64,000 bases of DNA from positions 1 through 64,000 of the forward strand of contig NZ_AUJK01000016.1 in assembly GCF_000424185.1 (NCBI RefSeq), given 5' to 3'. Every line of letters starts with the position of its first letter. The stretch's first letter is position 1. This stretch comes from Prevotella sp. AGR2160. Lineage in GTDB: Bacteria > Bacteroidota > Bacteroidia > Bacteroidales > Bacteroidaceae. This document shows, piece by piece, positions 26,028 through 37,855 of the stretch. A program made the position numbers and the translations under genes. The notes under the pieces are model-generated. The model was not told the DNA's origin. It made no database searches and was given only the letters and a program-made list of their open reading frames with translations.

Positions 26028-26975
26028 TTATAGTTTACCACGGATGTCACGGATATGATAGAGCGGACGGTGCTTCACCTCCTGATAGATCTTCCCAATA
26101 TAGACACCGATGATGCCGATGCCGAAGAGCATGAACGCCCCTACGAGCCAGATGCTCAGGATCACGGAGGACCAACCGGCGACGGCCGTTCCTTCCGCGA
26201 GGGCGTGGAGGACATAGAAAAAGATCCCCAGACAGATGAGCAGAAACAGCAGTCCCGTCCAGAAGATGAGGTAGATGGGTTTGACGCTGAACGACGTGAT
26301 GCCGTCGAGGGCGAGGTTCAGCATCTTCTTCAGCGTATATTTCGAGTGGCCTGCCTGCCGCTCACTGATGGTGTCGTCGACGGTGGTGCTGTCGAGGCCG
26401 ATCATCGGGATGAGTCCGCGGAGATAGAGGTTGCGCTCGGGATATTCCGCGAGCATGTTCAAGGCGCGGCGGCTCATCAGGCGGAAGTCGGCATGATTGA
26501 AGATACATCTCACGCCCATCTTCTCCTGAAGTTTGTAGAATGCCAAGGCACTCATGCGCTTCAGCACGGGATCGGCGGTACGGCTGACCTTTACGCCATA
26601 GACGATGTCGTAGCCGTTGGCGAAGTCGTCGACCATCTGCGGGATCACCGTGATGTCATCCTGCAAGTCGGCATCGAGGGTGATGACGGCATCAGCATAG
26701 TCCTTCATCGTCATCATTCCCGCCATGATGGCTTTCTGATGGCCGACGTTATGGGCGAGGTTGATGCCACGCACGAATTTGTTCTCCTGTTGCAGCCGGC
26801 AGATCAGCTCCCAGGTGTGGTCGCGACTGCCATCGTTGACAAAGACCATCTCCGAGTCGGGAGAGATCTTCCCGTCGGCGATCATCTGCTCAAAGAGGGC
26901 AGAGAGACGCTGCACGGAACTCTCGAGAACTTCCTCCTCATTGTAACAAGGGGAAACAGTAGCCAGTTTGATCAT
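26028..26975 (-). CDS. Polyprenyl-phosphate glycosyltransferase (ArnC/GtrB/DPM1-like GT2)
   Basis: Builds undecaprenyl-phosphate-sugar from a nucleotide sugar. The 315-residue protein has a GT2 domain (TVSPCYNEEEVLESS, VFVNDGSRDHTWEL, LDADLQDD) and two C-terminal membrane segments (about 228-250 and 264-286), the hallmark of the ArnC/GtrB group. The RxxGxSKY-type signature is present as ERQAGHSKYTLKKM. Its ATG overlaps the deacetylase stop by 4 nt. Which nucleotide sugar it uses cannot be told; no arnA, arnB or other sugar-nucleotide enzyme is nearby. Confidence 0.9.
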   Translation of the reverse strand: MIKLATVSPCYNEEEVLESSVQRLSALFEQMIADGKISPDSEMVFVNDGSRDHTWELICRLQQENKFVRGINLAHNVGHQKAIMAGMMTMKDYADAVITLDADLQDDITVIPQMVDDFANGYDIVYGVKVSRTADPVLKRMSALAFYKLQEKMGVRCIFNHADFRLMSRRALNMLAEYPERNLYLRGLIPMIGLDSTTVDDTISERQAGHSKYTLKKMLNLALDGITSFSVKPIYLIFWTGLLFLLICLGIFFYVLHALAEGTAVAGWSSVILSIWLVGAFMLFGIGIIGVYIGKIYQEVKHRPLYHIRDIRGKL

Positions 26976-27769
26976 TTCTTCGATGCAAGTTTTTTCATGT
27001 AGGCATTGGTGAAATCGGTGAATTTCACAAACATTTCGCCTTGTTTCTTCAACATCTTAATCAGGTCGTCCAAGCGCTGGGCCATCTGCTCACCACTGTG
27101 GTTCTTGATGATAAACGGCATCTTGAACTCCGGGTGTTCCTTCAGCTCATAGAACTCCCAGGGATGGAAATAGGTCACGAAATAGCCGTCATGACGCAAC
27201 ACACGGCGCACGAGGGCGAAATAGAGCCACTCGGGGAGGTTGTGAAGGGCCAACCAGAAGAGCGGGAAACGGACGACCGGCGTCACCGATGCCGGGATCT
27301 GCAGTACGCCGTCCTTCACGAAAGCCGTACGGGGCGTGAGGAGATGGATATAACGACCGGGGATGCAGGCGGGATTCAACGAGGAGTTGAAGAGGAATCC
27401 GGCTTTCTTGATATTCTCATCGGAGACGGGGAACATGCGCGGCTGACGATAGCCATAGGTCTTGATGCCGGCGACACCCTCCACGATCTCTTTCGAGCGG
27501 AAGACATCATCACTCTTCGGCTGCCAGTGGTCGACACCATGGCACGCCACCTCGTGGCCCTCGTCGATGATCCGTTTGATGACCTCGGGGGCATGCGTGG
27601 CGAAATTGCCCGTACAGAAGAATGTGGCATGGACGCCATTGGCCTTCAAAACATCCAATATCTTATTCGTACCGTATCGCGACACCTTCATGGCTTCCTC
27701 CAAAGGGAAGTCTACACCATGTTCACGGGGGACATCGAACTCCTCCGTGTCAAAACTCAGTAATACCAT
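26972..27769 (-). CDS. Polysaccharide deacetylase family protein (ArnD/NodB-like)
   Basis: A 265-residue NodB-fold protein. Motif 1 is LLSFDTEEFD (residues 3-12, catalytic Asp), motif 2 the metal-binding ACHGVDHW (His...His, about 74-81), motif 3 YGYRQPRMF. Enzymes of this branch remove formyl or acetyl from an aminosugar; beside the ArnC-like gene the likely substrate is the polyprenyl-phosphate-linked sugar, giving a free amine. The frame extends upstream to 27931, but ATG 27769 begins right at motif 1, as in relatives, and the promoter lies between. First gene of the four-gene operon. Confidence 0.86.
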   Translation of the reverse strand: MVLLSFDTEEFDVPREHGVDFPLEEAMKVSRYGTNKILDVLKANGVHATFFCTGNFATHAPEVIKRIIDEGHEVACHGVDHWQPKSDDVFRSKEIVEGVAGIKTYGYRQPRMFPVSDENIKKAGFLFNSSLNPACIPGRYIHLLTPRTAFVKDGVLQIPASVTPVVRFPLFWLALHNLPEWLYFALVRRVLRHDGYFVTYFHPWEFYELKEHPEFKMPFIIKNHSGEQMAQRLDDLIKMLKKQGEMFVKFTDFTNAYMKKLASKK

Positions 27770-27796
27770 GATTTGCTCTTTATTTCTTTTATTCGG

Positions 27797-27804
27797 CAAA
27801 GTTA
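27797..27804 (-). promoter_or_regulatory. -7 box of the deacetylase operon
   Basis: TAACTTTG on the minus strand; only a weak -33 (CTTG) is seen upstream. The leader is about 20-25 nt. It lies back to back with the DUF4294 promoter. Confidence 0.55.
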
Positions 27805-27834
27805 CGACTTTTCTTTGATTTCCAAGATGATTTC

Positions 27835-27865
27835 TTCGCTTTTTCATAAATAAGTTGTATTTTTG
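27835..27865 (+). promoter_or_regulatory. DUF4294 gene promoter
   Basis: TTCG (27835-27838), 19 nt, TATTTTTG (27858-27865); ATG 28 nt after the -7 box. Confidence 0.6.
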
Positions 27866-27893
27866 CGGCGTAAAAAGCGTATCAGGTAATTTT

Positions 27894-28541
27894 ATGCAAA
27901 CGAAAATAGTTTTTCTCCTTCTCCTGCTCACCGTCGTCTGCGCTCCGCTGCGGGCTCAGGACGACCGGCCCGGACATGTCAACCCCGAAGATCTGGAAGT
28001 GGATATGAACACGCCGACGATGGAGCCGAAAGTCAAAGTGGGAAAGGTCCTTCTCAACCATGACTCCATCCAGTATGTGGAGCTCAACAACGTGTATGTC
28101 TACCCTGTTCCCGTCTTCAAGAACGCGCAGGAGCGGGCGGCCTACAACCGACTGGTCTACAACATCAAGAAAGTGCTGCCCATCGCCAAGGAGGTGAATC
28201 AGATTGTCATTGAGACCTACCAGTATCTCCAGACGCTGCCGAACAAGAAGGCCAAGGACGCCCACATGAAAATTGTGGAGAAAGAGATCAAGAAGGAGTA
28301 TACGCCGCGCATGAAGAAGCTCACCTACAGTCAGGGTAAGCTCCTCATCAAACTCGTATACCGCGAGACCAACAGCAGCGGCTACCAGCTCATCCAGGCT
28401 TTCCTCGGTCCTGTCCGTGCCGGTTTCTACCAGGCCTTTGCCTGGACCTTCGGAGCCTCACTGATGAAGAAATATGATCCCAACGGCGCCGACCGTGTCA
28501 CCGAGCGCATCGTCCGCAAAGTGGAGAGCGGACAGCTTTGA
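27894..28541 (+). CDS. DUF4294 secreted protein
   Basis: A 215-residue protein with a signal peptide (MQTKIVFLLLLLTVVCAPLR, then AQD after the cleavage site, about residue 22). The rest, with VELNNVYVYPVPVFKNAQER and GPVRAGFYQAFAW, matches DUF4294, a Bacteroidetes-only periplasmic family of unknown role. There is no lipobox. ATG 27894 is chosen because it starts the signal peptide; the earlier in-frame start lies inside the -7 box. It stands alone between the divergent deacetylase operon and leuS. Confidence 0.82.
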   Translation: MQTKIVFLLLLLTVVCAPLRAQDDRPGHVNPEDLEVDMNTPTMEPKVKVGKVLLNHDSIQYVELNNVYVYPVPVFKNAQERAAYNRLVYNIKKVLPIAKEVNQIVIETYQYLQTLPNKKAKDAHMKIVEKEIKKEYTPRMKKLTYSQGKLLIKLVYRETNSSGYQLIQAFLGPVRAGFYQAFAWTFGASLMKKYDPNGADRVTERIVRKVESGQL

Positions 28542-28546
28542 TTCCC

Positions 28547-28657
28547 TTGCAGGGGCCGGCCCTTGTGGCGGCCCGATGCCGGAACGGCATTCCATCCATA
28601 TGCGCATTCCGATTCGGCGTACCGCCGACGGGCCGCCACAAGGGACGGCCCCTGCAA
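28547..28657. mobile_element. R1: 111-bp MITE-like palindromic element
   Basis: 29-nt terminal inverted repeats (28547-28575 and 28629-28657; begin TTGCAGGGGCCG) match at 28 of 29 positions around a 53-nt centre that holds smaller palindromes. It encodes nothing. A single arm identical to the right arm occurs at 41127-41155. It starts 5 nt after the DUF4294 stop and could also end that transcript. Confidence 0.7.
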
Positions 28658-28693
28658 TGTGGATTATTCGGAAAATAATAAAAGTGAAACCGC

Positions 28694-28724
28694 TTTGCCG
28701 TTCGACTGTTTTTTTGTAATTTTG
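28694..28724 (+). promoter_or_regulatory. leuS promoter
   Basis: TTTG (28694-28697), 19 nt, TAATTTTG (28717-28724); ATG at 28771. Confidence 0.75.
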
Positions 28725-28770
28725 CAGAAAATTCAATAATAACCACACGAAAACAAAATTATTAAACAAT

Positions 28771-31659
<2,889 letters not shown>

Positions 31660-31660
31660 A

Positions 31661-32617
31661 ATGGTTCATCAGAATGTGATGCGTGAGGTGAAGGACTATA
31701 CCTTCATCACACTTGGATTGATGCTCTACACCTTCGGGTGGTGCGTGTTCCTCCTCCCCTATCAGATCGTGACGGGAGGAGTGACCGGTCTGGCGGCTAT
31801 CATCTTCTACGCCACGCGGTTCCCGATCCAGGACAGTTATCTGTTCATCAATATCGCCCTCCTCGTCGTGGCCCTGAAGATCCTCGGCCTGAAGTTCATG
31901 GTGAAGACGATCTACGCCATCATCATGCTCTTCCTCATGCTGAAATACGCGCAGGTGCTCATGACCGATCCCGCCACACATCAGTTCTATCAGATTCTCG
32001 GACCCGACCAGGCGTTCATGTCGCTGATCATCGGCTGCTCCTTCACGGGCTCCGCCCTCGCCATCGTCTTCCTGAACAACGGGTCGACGGGAGGCACGGA
32101 TATCATCGCCGCCTGCGTCAACAAATACTATAACCTCTCACTCGGTCAGGTGCTCATCCTCGTTGACCTCTGTATCATCGGATCCTGTATGTTCATCCCT
32201 GAGTTCGGTGACACGCTGCCCCGAATCCATAAATGCGTGTTCGGTCTCTGTACGATGGTCATCGAGAATTTCACCCTCGACTACGTGATGAACGCGCGCC
32301 GACAGAGCGTGCAGTTCCTCATCATCTCCAAGAAATGGCAGGAGATCGCCAATGCCATCGGCACACAGATGGAACATGGCGTGACGATCCTCGACGGCCA
32401 CGGCTGGTTTACCGGCAATGAGGTGAAGGTGCTGTGCATCCTGGCCCGTAAGCGTGAGAGCGTGACGATGCAGCGCCTCATCAAGATGATCGATCCCAAT
32501 GCTTTCGTCAGCCAGAGTGCCGTCGTCGGTGTCTATGGTGAGGGCTTCGATGAGATGAAGGTGAAGATCACCGATGCCCACCGGAAGAGTTTGAATTTAA
32601 CAAAGAAAGAAGAATGA
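31661..32617 (+). CDS. YitT family membrane protein (DUF2179)
   Basis: 318 residues: about five or six membrane segments (residues 15-190) including the conserved [14 protein letters not shown] and [18 protein letters not shown], followed by a cytosolic DUF2179 domain (about 230-300, [20 protein letters not shown]). The family is widespread and its transport substrate is not established. It lies 1 nt after leuS and overlaps rdgB by 4 nt. Confidence 0.9.
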   Translation: MVHQNVMREVKDYTFITLGLMLYTFGWCVFLLPYQIVTGGVTGLAAIIFYATRFPIQDSYLFINIALLVVALKILGLKFMVKTIYAIIMLFLMLKYAQVLMTDPATHQFYQILGPDQAFMSLIIGCSFTGSALAIVFLNNGSTGGTDIIAACVNKYYNLSLGQVLILVDLCIIGSCMFIPEFGDTLPRIHKCVFGLCTMVIENFTLDYVMNARRQSVQFLIISKKWQEIANAIGTQMEHGVTILDGHGWFTGNEVKVLCILARKRESVTMQRLIKMIDPNAFVSQSAVVGVYGEGFDEMKVKITDAHRKSLNLTKKEE

Positions 32618-33213
32618 AGATTGTTTTTGCAACGAACAACGCGCATAAGCTCCAGGAGATCCGTGAGATCCTTGGAGATAAATTTGAAATACTCTCCCTC
32701 AATGACATCGGCTGCCATGAGGATATCCCCGAGACAGGCATGACGCTCGAGGAGAACGCCCATCAGAAAGCCAGCTATGTCTTTGAGAAATACGGCTATG
32801 ACTGTTTCGCCGATGACACGGGCCTCGAGGTGGAAGCCCTCGATGGTGCCCCCGGCGTCCACAGTGCCCGTTATGCCGAAGGGACGGATCATGACAGTGA
32901 GGCCAACATGGCGAAACTGCTGCGTGAGCTCGACGGAAAGCCCAACCGCAAGGCCCGCTTCCGTACCGTCATCGCTCTGATCCAGAAAGAGGGCGACAGT
33001 ACCGTCTGCAGCCGTGAGTATGCTTTCGAGGGCGAGGTGAAAGGCCGTATCGACACGGAGAAGCACGGCACTGCCGGCTTCGGATATGATCCCCTCTTCA
33101 TCCCCGATGGTTACGACAAGAGTTTCGCCGAACTCGGTGAGGATATCAAGAATCAAATCAGCCATCGTGCCCGCGCCGTGAAACAGTTGGCTGAGCATCT
33201 GTTAGCAGAATAA
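32614..33213 (+). CDS. rdgB: XTP/dITP diphosphatase
   Basis: Hydrolyses non-canonical purine nucleotides (XTP, ITP, dITP) to keep them out of nucleic acids. The 199-residue protein has the Ham1 signature: [12 protein letters not shown] near the N-terminus, [13 protein letters not shown] (about 66-78, catalytic Asp), and [13 protein letters not shown] near residue 155. Length is typical. It overlaps yitT by 4 nt and porZ follows after 3 nt. Confidence 0.95.
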   Translation: MKIVFATNNAHKLQEIREILGDKFEILSLNDIGCHEDIPETGMTLEENAHQKASYVFEKYGYDCFADDTGLEVEALDGAPGVHSARYAEGTDHDSEANMAKLLRELDGKPNRKARFRTVIALIQKEGDSTVCSREYAFEGEVKGRIDTEKHGTAGFGYDPLFIPDGYDKSFAELGEDIKNQISHRARAVKQLAEHLLAE

Positions 33214-33216
33214 AGT

Positions 33217-35229
33217 ATGAGACATGGGTGTTTTCAAGGCATAGCCTTTTTACTTCTTTACTTCTTTACTTCTTTACCTCTCTATGCCTCCGGCTGGAAA
33301 GACTATCTCGCCTATTCAGAGGTACAGGATGTGGAGAAAGCAGGGACGCTGCTCTATGTGCAGGCGTCAGACGGCCTCTATGTCTATAACACCAATGACA
33401 AGAGTATCACGACCTACGACAAGGCGACGGGACTCTCTGATACTCATGTCAGCCTCATCAAATACAACCGTACGGCACAGCGCCTCATCATCGTCTACGA
33501 CGACAGCAACATCGACATTCTCGATGCCAACGGCACCGTAACGAACATCAGTGATCTCTACAATGCCAACCTCACGACGGGAAAGACGGTCTACTCCATC
33601 TATTGCCAAGGCAGATACGCCTATCTTTGCACCGACTTCGGCATCATGAAGGTCGACGTCAGCGACGCCCTCATCGCCGACACCTATCAGCTTGGCATAA
33701 AGGTGCAGTGGTGCACGATCGCTGACGGCTATATCCATGCGCAGAGCAAAGCCAGCGGCCATTACCGCGCCTTGCTCACCGATAATCTCCTCGACAAGAG
33801 CGTGTGGTCACGCGTCGGCGCCTATCAGGCCCAGCCTGCGGAAGACAAGAGCGCGGACATCGCCGTGGCGAAGACGTTGCAGCCCGGCGGACCGAAATAT
33901 AATCATTTCGGTAAGATCAAATTCAAATACGGCAACCTGTATACGGTCGGCGGAGGTTTCGCCGCCGGTGTGGAACAGCAGTATCCGGGAACGGTACAGG
34001 TATTGCGGTCCAATGACACGTGGCAGATCTTTCCCGATACCATTAACAAGATCACGGGCTATGCCTTTCTCGACAATACGGACATCGATGTCGACCCCAC
34101 GGATACCAGCCGTGTCCTCGTCGCCGGTCGTACGGGTGTCTATGAGTTCAACCGGGGAAGATATGTCACCACATATAATTTCAACAACACGCCGCTCGAG
34201 TCTGCCGTAACAGGCAATCCCGCCTATACACTCGTCGAAGGCATCACTTTCGACAACGCCGGTAATCTGTGGCTGTTGAACAGTGGCGCTGAGAACCAGT
34301 CTGTTGTAGAGATGACGAACGCCGGCCAATGGGTGTCGCATCACTCCTCCACCTTCATCTCCAACGAGAATAACCTCTCCTTATTTAATATGGTGTCACC
34401 GATGGTCGACAGCCGTGGCATCCTGTGGTTCGGCAACCAGCACTGGTATACGCCGGGCCTCTTCGCCCTGAACACGTCCACGGATGCCGCCAAGGCGGTT
34501 ACCATATTCTATAATGAAGACGGCACGAGCTATACCGATGTACGTGTACATGAAGTTGTGGAAGACAAGGACAACAACCTATGGGTGTGCACCACGAAGG
34601 GGCCCTTCTATCTCGAGAGCAGTGAGATGAACAACGACACGCCGGTCTTCAACCAGATCAAAGTGCCGCGCAACGACGGTACGAATCTCGCCGACTACCT
34701 CCTGACGGGTATCGATATCTCGTGCATCGCCATCGACGGTGCCGGCCGCAAATGGTTCGGTACGAACGGCCAGGGCGCTTATCTCATCAGCGAGGATAAC
34801 TACACGCAGGTGCAGCATTTCACGGCCGCCAACAGTGGCCTCCTCTCCGATGTCGTCAGCAGCATCGCCATCAACGGTGAGACGGGCGAGGTATTCTTTG
34901 CCACCACCAACGGCCTCTGTTCCTGGCAGAGCGACGCCACTACGCCCGCCGAGGAAATGAATAAGGACAAAACTTATGCCTATCCCAATCCCGTGAAACC
35001 AGGTTATACGGGCGTGATCACCATTGTCGGCCTGACCTATGATGCCGACGTAAAGATCGTCAGCAGCAATGGCACCCTCGTTAATGAGGGCAAGAGTACG
35101 GGTGGACGCTACGAATGGGACGGCAATGACCAGAAGGGCAAGGCCGTCGCCAGCGGTATCTATATGGTGGAGACCGCGACGGAAACAGGAGAAAAGGGTA
35201 CAGTATGCAAGATCGCTATCGTCAGATAA
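33217..35229 (+). CDS. porZ: Type IX secretion protein PorZ
   Basis: 670-residue outer-surface protein with a signal peptide (about 1-25), two beta-propeller domains made of repeated DGLYVYN- and NLWVCTTKGPFYL-type blades, and a C-terminal T9SS sorting domain (about 585-670: AYPNPVKPGYTG, EWDGNDQKGK, SGIYMVE). In Porphyromonas PorZ belongs to the attachment complex with PorU, PorV and PorQ and binds anionic LPS, which PorU joins to cargo. Length is a little under the 776 residues of the P. gingivalis protein. The signal-peptide codons include an 8-bp tandem repeat (33249-33280) that could shift the frame. Downstream of rdgB by 3 nt. Confidence 0.85.
   Translation: MRHGCFQGIAFLLLYFFTSLPLYASGWKDYLAYSEVQDVEKAGTLLYVQASDGLYVYNTNDKSITTYDKATGLSDTHVSLIKYNRTAQRLIIVYDDSNIDILDANGTVTNISDLYNANLTTGKTVYSIYCQGRYAYLCTDFGIMKVDVSDALIADTYQLGIKVQWCTIADGYIHAQSKASGHYRALLTDNLLDKSVWSRVGAYQAQPAEDKSADIAVAKTLQPGGPKYNHFGKIKFKYGNLYTVGGGFAAGVEQQYPGTVQVLRSNDTWQIFPDTINKITGYAFLDNTDIDVDPTDTSRVLVAGRTGVYEFNRGRYVTTYNFNNTPLESAVTGNPAYTLVEGITFDNAGNLWLLNSGAENQSVVEMTNAGQWVSHHSSTFISNENNLSLFNMVSPMVDSRGILWFGNQHWYTPGLFALNTSTDAAKAVTIFYNEDGTSYTDVRVHEVVEDKDNNLWVCTTKGPFYLESSEMNNDTPVFNQIKVPRNDGTNLADYLLTGIDISCIAIDGAGRKWFGTNGQGAYLISEDNYTQVQHFTAANSGLLSDVVSSIAINGETGEVFFATTNGLCSWQSDATTPAEEMNKDKTYAYPNPVKPGYTGVITIVGLTYDADVKIVSSNGTLVNEGKSTGGRYEWDGNDQKGKAVASGIYMVETATETGEKGTVCKIAIVR
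33249..33280 (+). repeat. 8-bp tandem repeat inside the porZ signal-peptide codons
   Basis: Three perfect TTTACTTC units (33249-33256, 33257-33264, 33265-33272) plus a fourth with one change, TTTACCTC (33273-33280). The unit is not a multiple of three, so loss or gain of one or two units would put porZ out of frame. It encodes the hydrophobic core of the signal peptide. Confidence 0.85.
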
Positions 35230-35326
35230 GCCTCAATGATCTCTGCTTCCTCCCAGCCATGACCCTCATCGGTGAGTCTATGACGATCTTGATGGCTACA
35301 CGTCGTGAACCTTCTTATTTACAGTG

Positions 35327-36304
35327 ATGATGAAACGTGAACTATGGATTGACCTTCTCCGCGGATGCTGTATGACCGCTATCGTATACGATCATACAGA
35401 ATCATGGTTCGTAGACTACCATATCATCCCCTACAGCCTTTATGTAAGCAATGTCCTCGTCATCTTCTATTTCATCTCCGGGTATCTCTTCTACCGTCCT
35501 ACCGATTTCCAACCCGTCCATAAGCTGAAGTCCATCCTTCACAGTATCATTATCCCCTATTTCTTCTTCATGATTGCCCTCTCGCTGCCTAAGAGTCTCC
35601 TCCATGGTAACGACTTCCAACTCGGCGCCCTTCTCACCAATGTGCTCACAGGTCAACAGTCGTGGTTCGTCACAGCCCTATCCGTAGTGGAAGTTCTCCT
35701 CACCGCCATCCTTAGCATCAGGAGTCTACGCTTATCTTGGCTCCTCATGTTCCTGGCAGCATCCACCATCCTCTCCTTTCTTTGGGGCACAGGTTTTCTC
35801 ACCACGCCCTATAATTTCTGGCATGCAGACGAAGCTATTGTCGTCCTCCCCTTCCTCCTCCTCGGCTATCTCGTCCATCGTTACGATTTATTCAAGAAGG
35901 TCACGCCCCCTCTCCTCGTCCTCCTTGCCGTCATCTTCTTCGCTGTGAAGACTATTATCTATACCCATCATTATGAGGAAATCATCAGTCCCATTAATAT
36001 CTCCCATTATCCTCTCTTCCTAGTCGACTCTCTTACAAGCATATTTCTTATCTGCCCTTTAGCGAAGAAGATACCACGGATATCATTCATCGAGTGGACA
36101 GGAAGGCATAGTCTAGTCTACTACTTCTTCTGTAGCGGTATACCCCTTGTTATGGCCATTCTTCTGCGGAAAATAGGATTCTACTTCAACGGCGAGTATT
36201 GGAAGGTCCCCATCGCTTTCCTCCTCAACTTTATGGCCATCACCCTCCTTACATGGCTCTGCTATCGCTTCCTACCTCCGGTACTCACGGGCAAGAGGCG
36301 TTAA
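35327..36304 (+). CDS. Acyltransferase-3 family membrane protein
   Basis: 325 residues with about ten membrane segments. The N-terminus KRELWIDLLRGCCMTAIVYDHTESWF matches the acyltransferase-3 (OafA/NodX) start with its conserved Arg and His; a later SWFVTALSVVEVLL fits the family too. Members O-acylate surface sugars. GTG 35324, ATG 35327 and ATG 35330 are tandem possible starts. About 95 nt separate it from porZ, with nothing recognisable in between. It converges on the phosphoethanolamine transferase gene and the two stop codons overlap. Confidence 0.8.
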   Translation: MMKRELWIDLLRGCCMTAIVYDHTESWFVDYHIIPYSLYVSNVLVIFYFISGYLFYRPTDFQPVHKLKSILHSIIIPYFFFMIALSLPKSLLHGNDFQLGALLTNVLTGQQSWFVTALSVVEVLLTAILSIRSLRLSWLLMFLAASTILSFLWGTGFLTTPYNFWHADEAIVVLPFLLLGYLVHRYDLFKKVTPPLLVLLAVIFFAVKTIIYTHHYEEIISPINISHYPLFLVDSLTSIFLICPLAKKIPRISFIEWTGRHSLVYYFFCSGIPLVMAILLRKIGFYFNGEYWKVPIAFLLNFMAITLLTWLCYRFLPPVLTGKRR

Positions 36305-37839
36305 TGACTGAAGATGCTGAATTTACGGTTTAGATAAGGAGTCTCCAGATCTGCAGCATCGAGAAGGGAATGAAAGAGGAAGGAAGAATCGTAGCGACGT
36401 CGGCTATTCTCCCGCAATGCCCTTACCTTGTCACCGTGTTTTTGGGCATAACGATCGGAATACCACACCCAACATGCGGGATAGTGGAGGGCTTCTTTTT
36501 CCGTTCCTCCGTGGGTATATTCTCCGTTCTCTCCCATGCATTCCGAGTGATCAGAAAGGTAGACAACGATTGCGTCATTGTTTCTGACGCTATTGATAAT
36601 CTCCTCCCAGATACTATCGGAATAGAGAATGGTATTGTCATATGAGTTCACCATTTGCTCATGACTGTTCGAAGAAACGATCTTACTGTGGATTTCCGGC
36701 TTCCAGCAGGCAAAAGCATCAGGATAATGAGAACGGTAATACCAGTGAGAGCCGATTGTATGGAGTATAAATAGTTTCTTGCCGCCATCCCTATCCAACT
36801 GCTGACGGAAAGGCGGCAGAAGGTTCCCGTCCAGCCATTGATCAAGGCTGTAGACGGTCTTCCCACCATTGACAAATGTCAGCGTGTCAGCTTCCTCCAT
36901 GAAATAAAGGAATGTAGGGTCTGACTCTTGATTGCCTATCCACGAGGTTTTGAAACCTGCAGCCTTGAACAGGTCAATAAACGACCGCTCCTCATAGGCT
37001 CTTTCGGGGTGGAGCCTGTCAGCACGCGTGAGTAGATAGGGTACACTTGTATGGGTATAGCCATAAGGAGAATGGATATTCGGCAACCATACCACATTGT
37101 GTTCTTTAAGCAGCCGCGGTGTCGTATTCCTTCCGTAACCGTTCGCCGGGAGATTCTTCGACCGTAACGATTCTCCCAAAATGAAAACAACGGTCACACT
37201 GTCATCATCGCTCTTAATCTTACGCGAGAATGGTGGACGATGCTCACTGATTGTTCGCTTGATGCCTTGGTAATCACGGAAACTATAGTAGATATTATAA
37301 GGCATACGATAACTCACAGGACGCTGTATAGGGTAATAGCTATTAGTAAAACCAACAAGGGCCAAAGCCACAATCAACCAAAAGACCGGATGATAATACC
37401 GTATATACCTGAAACGAACATATACTACCGCCAGCGACAGAGCTATAGACAGAATGACGAGTACTACCAAAGCCCAAGAGACAACCTCCATCGATGTTTG
37501 GAAATCGTTTACAAGTACCAAATCCCATACGCTTGCCGTCAATGACACCTTCACCGTGTACTTAAAATAGGTCAATACCGTACAGGCCAACGTCAATAGG
37601 GGAAAGGTCACCGCAAAGACGTAACGATTCAGCGATAACAGCAACAGCAATCCATATGTCGCCAACACAATGACATCCCATTGCAGCGCCAGTATCACAA
37701 AGTCCTTCATCCCTGCCACAGGCATATTGTAAAAATCAGCAAAGATGAAGGCGATACCATAAAATAAACTTAAGAGGACCGGAAAGAGAATTTCCTTTTT
37801 CCACCCCTTTTTCTTCTCGTCATTTCTAAGTTCTTCCAT
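36301..37839 (-). CDS. Phosphoethanolamine transferase (EptA-like)
   Basis: 512 residues: five N-terminal membrane segments (about 17-170) and a periplasmic sulfatase-fold domain. VVFILGESLRSKNLPANGYG carries the metal-binding Glu, SPYGYTHTSVPYL the likely Thr nucleophile, and VYLSDHSECMGENGEYTHG the Asp/His ligands, the same order as EptA/MCR enzymes. It should move phosphoethanolamine from phosphatidylethanolamine to lipid A or LPS core, which lowers sensitivity to cationic peptides. It ends tail to tail with the acyltransferase gene; no separate terminator is visible. Confidence 0.88.
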   Translation of the reverse strand: MEELRNDEKKKGWKKEILFPVLLSLFYGIAFIFADFYNMPVAGMKDFVILALQWDVIVLATYGLLLLLSLNRYVFAVTFPLLTLACTVLTYFKYTVKVSLTASVWDLVLVNDFQTSMEVVSWALVVLVILSIALSLAVVYVRFRYIRYYHPVFWLIVALALVGFTNSYYPIQRPVSYRMPYNIYYSFRDYQGIKRTISEHRPPFSRKIKSDDDSVTVVFILGESLRSKNLPANGYGRNTTPRLLKEHNVVWLPNIHSPYGYTHTSVPYLLTRADRLHPERAYEERSFIDLFKAAGFKTSWIGNQESDPTFLYFMEEADTLTFVNGGKTVYSLDQWLDGNLLPPFRQQLDRDGGKKLFILHTIGSHWYYRSHYPDAFACWKPEIHSKIVSSNSHEQMVNSYDNTILYSDSIWEEIINSVRNNDAIVVYLSDHSECMGENGEYTHGGTEKEALHYPACWVWYSDRYAQKHGDKVRALRENSRRRYDSSFLFHSLLDAADLETPYLNRKFSIFSH

Positions 37840-37855
37840 GATGCTGCACGTGTTA

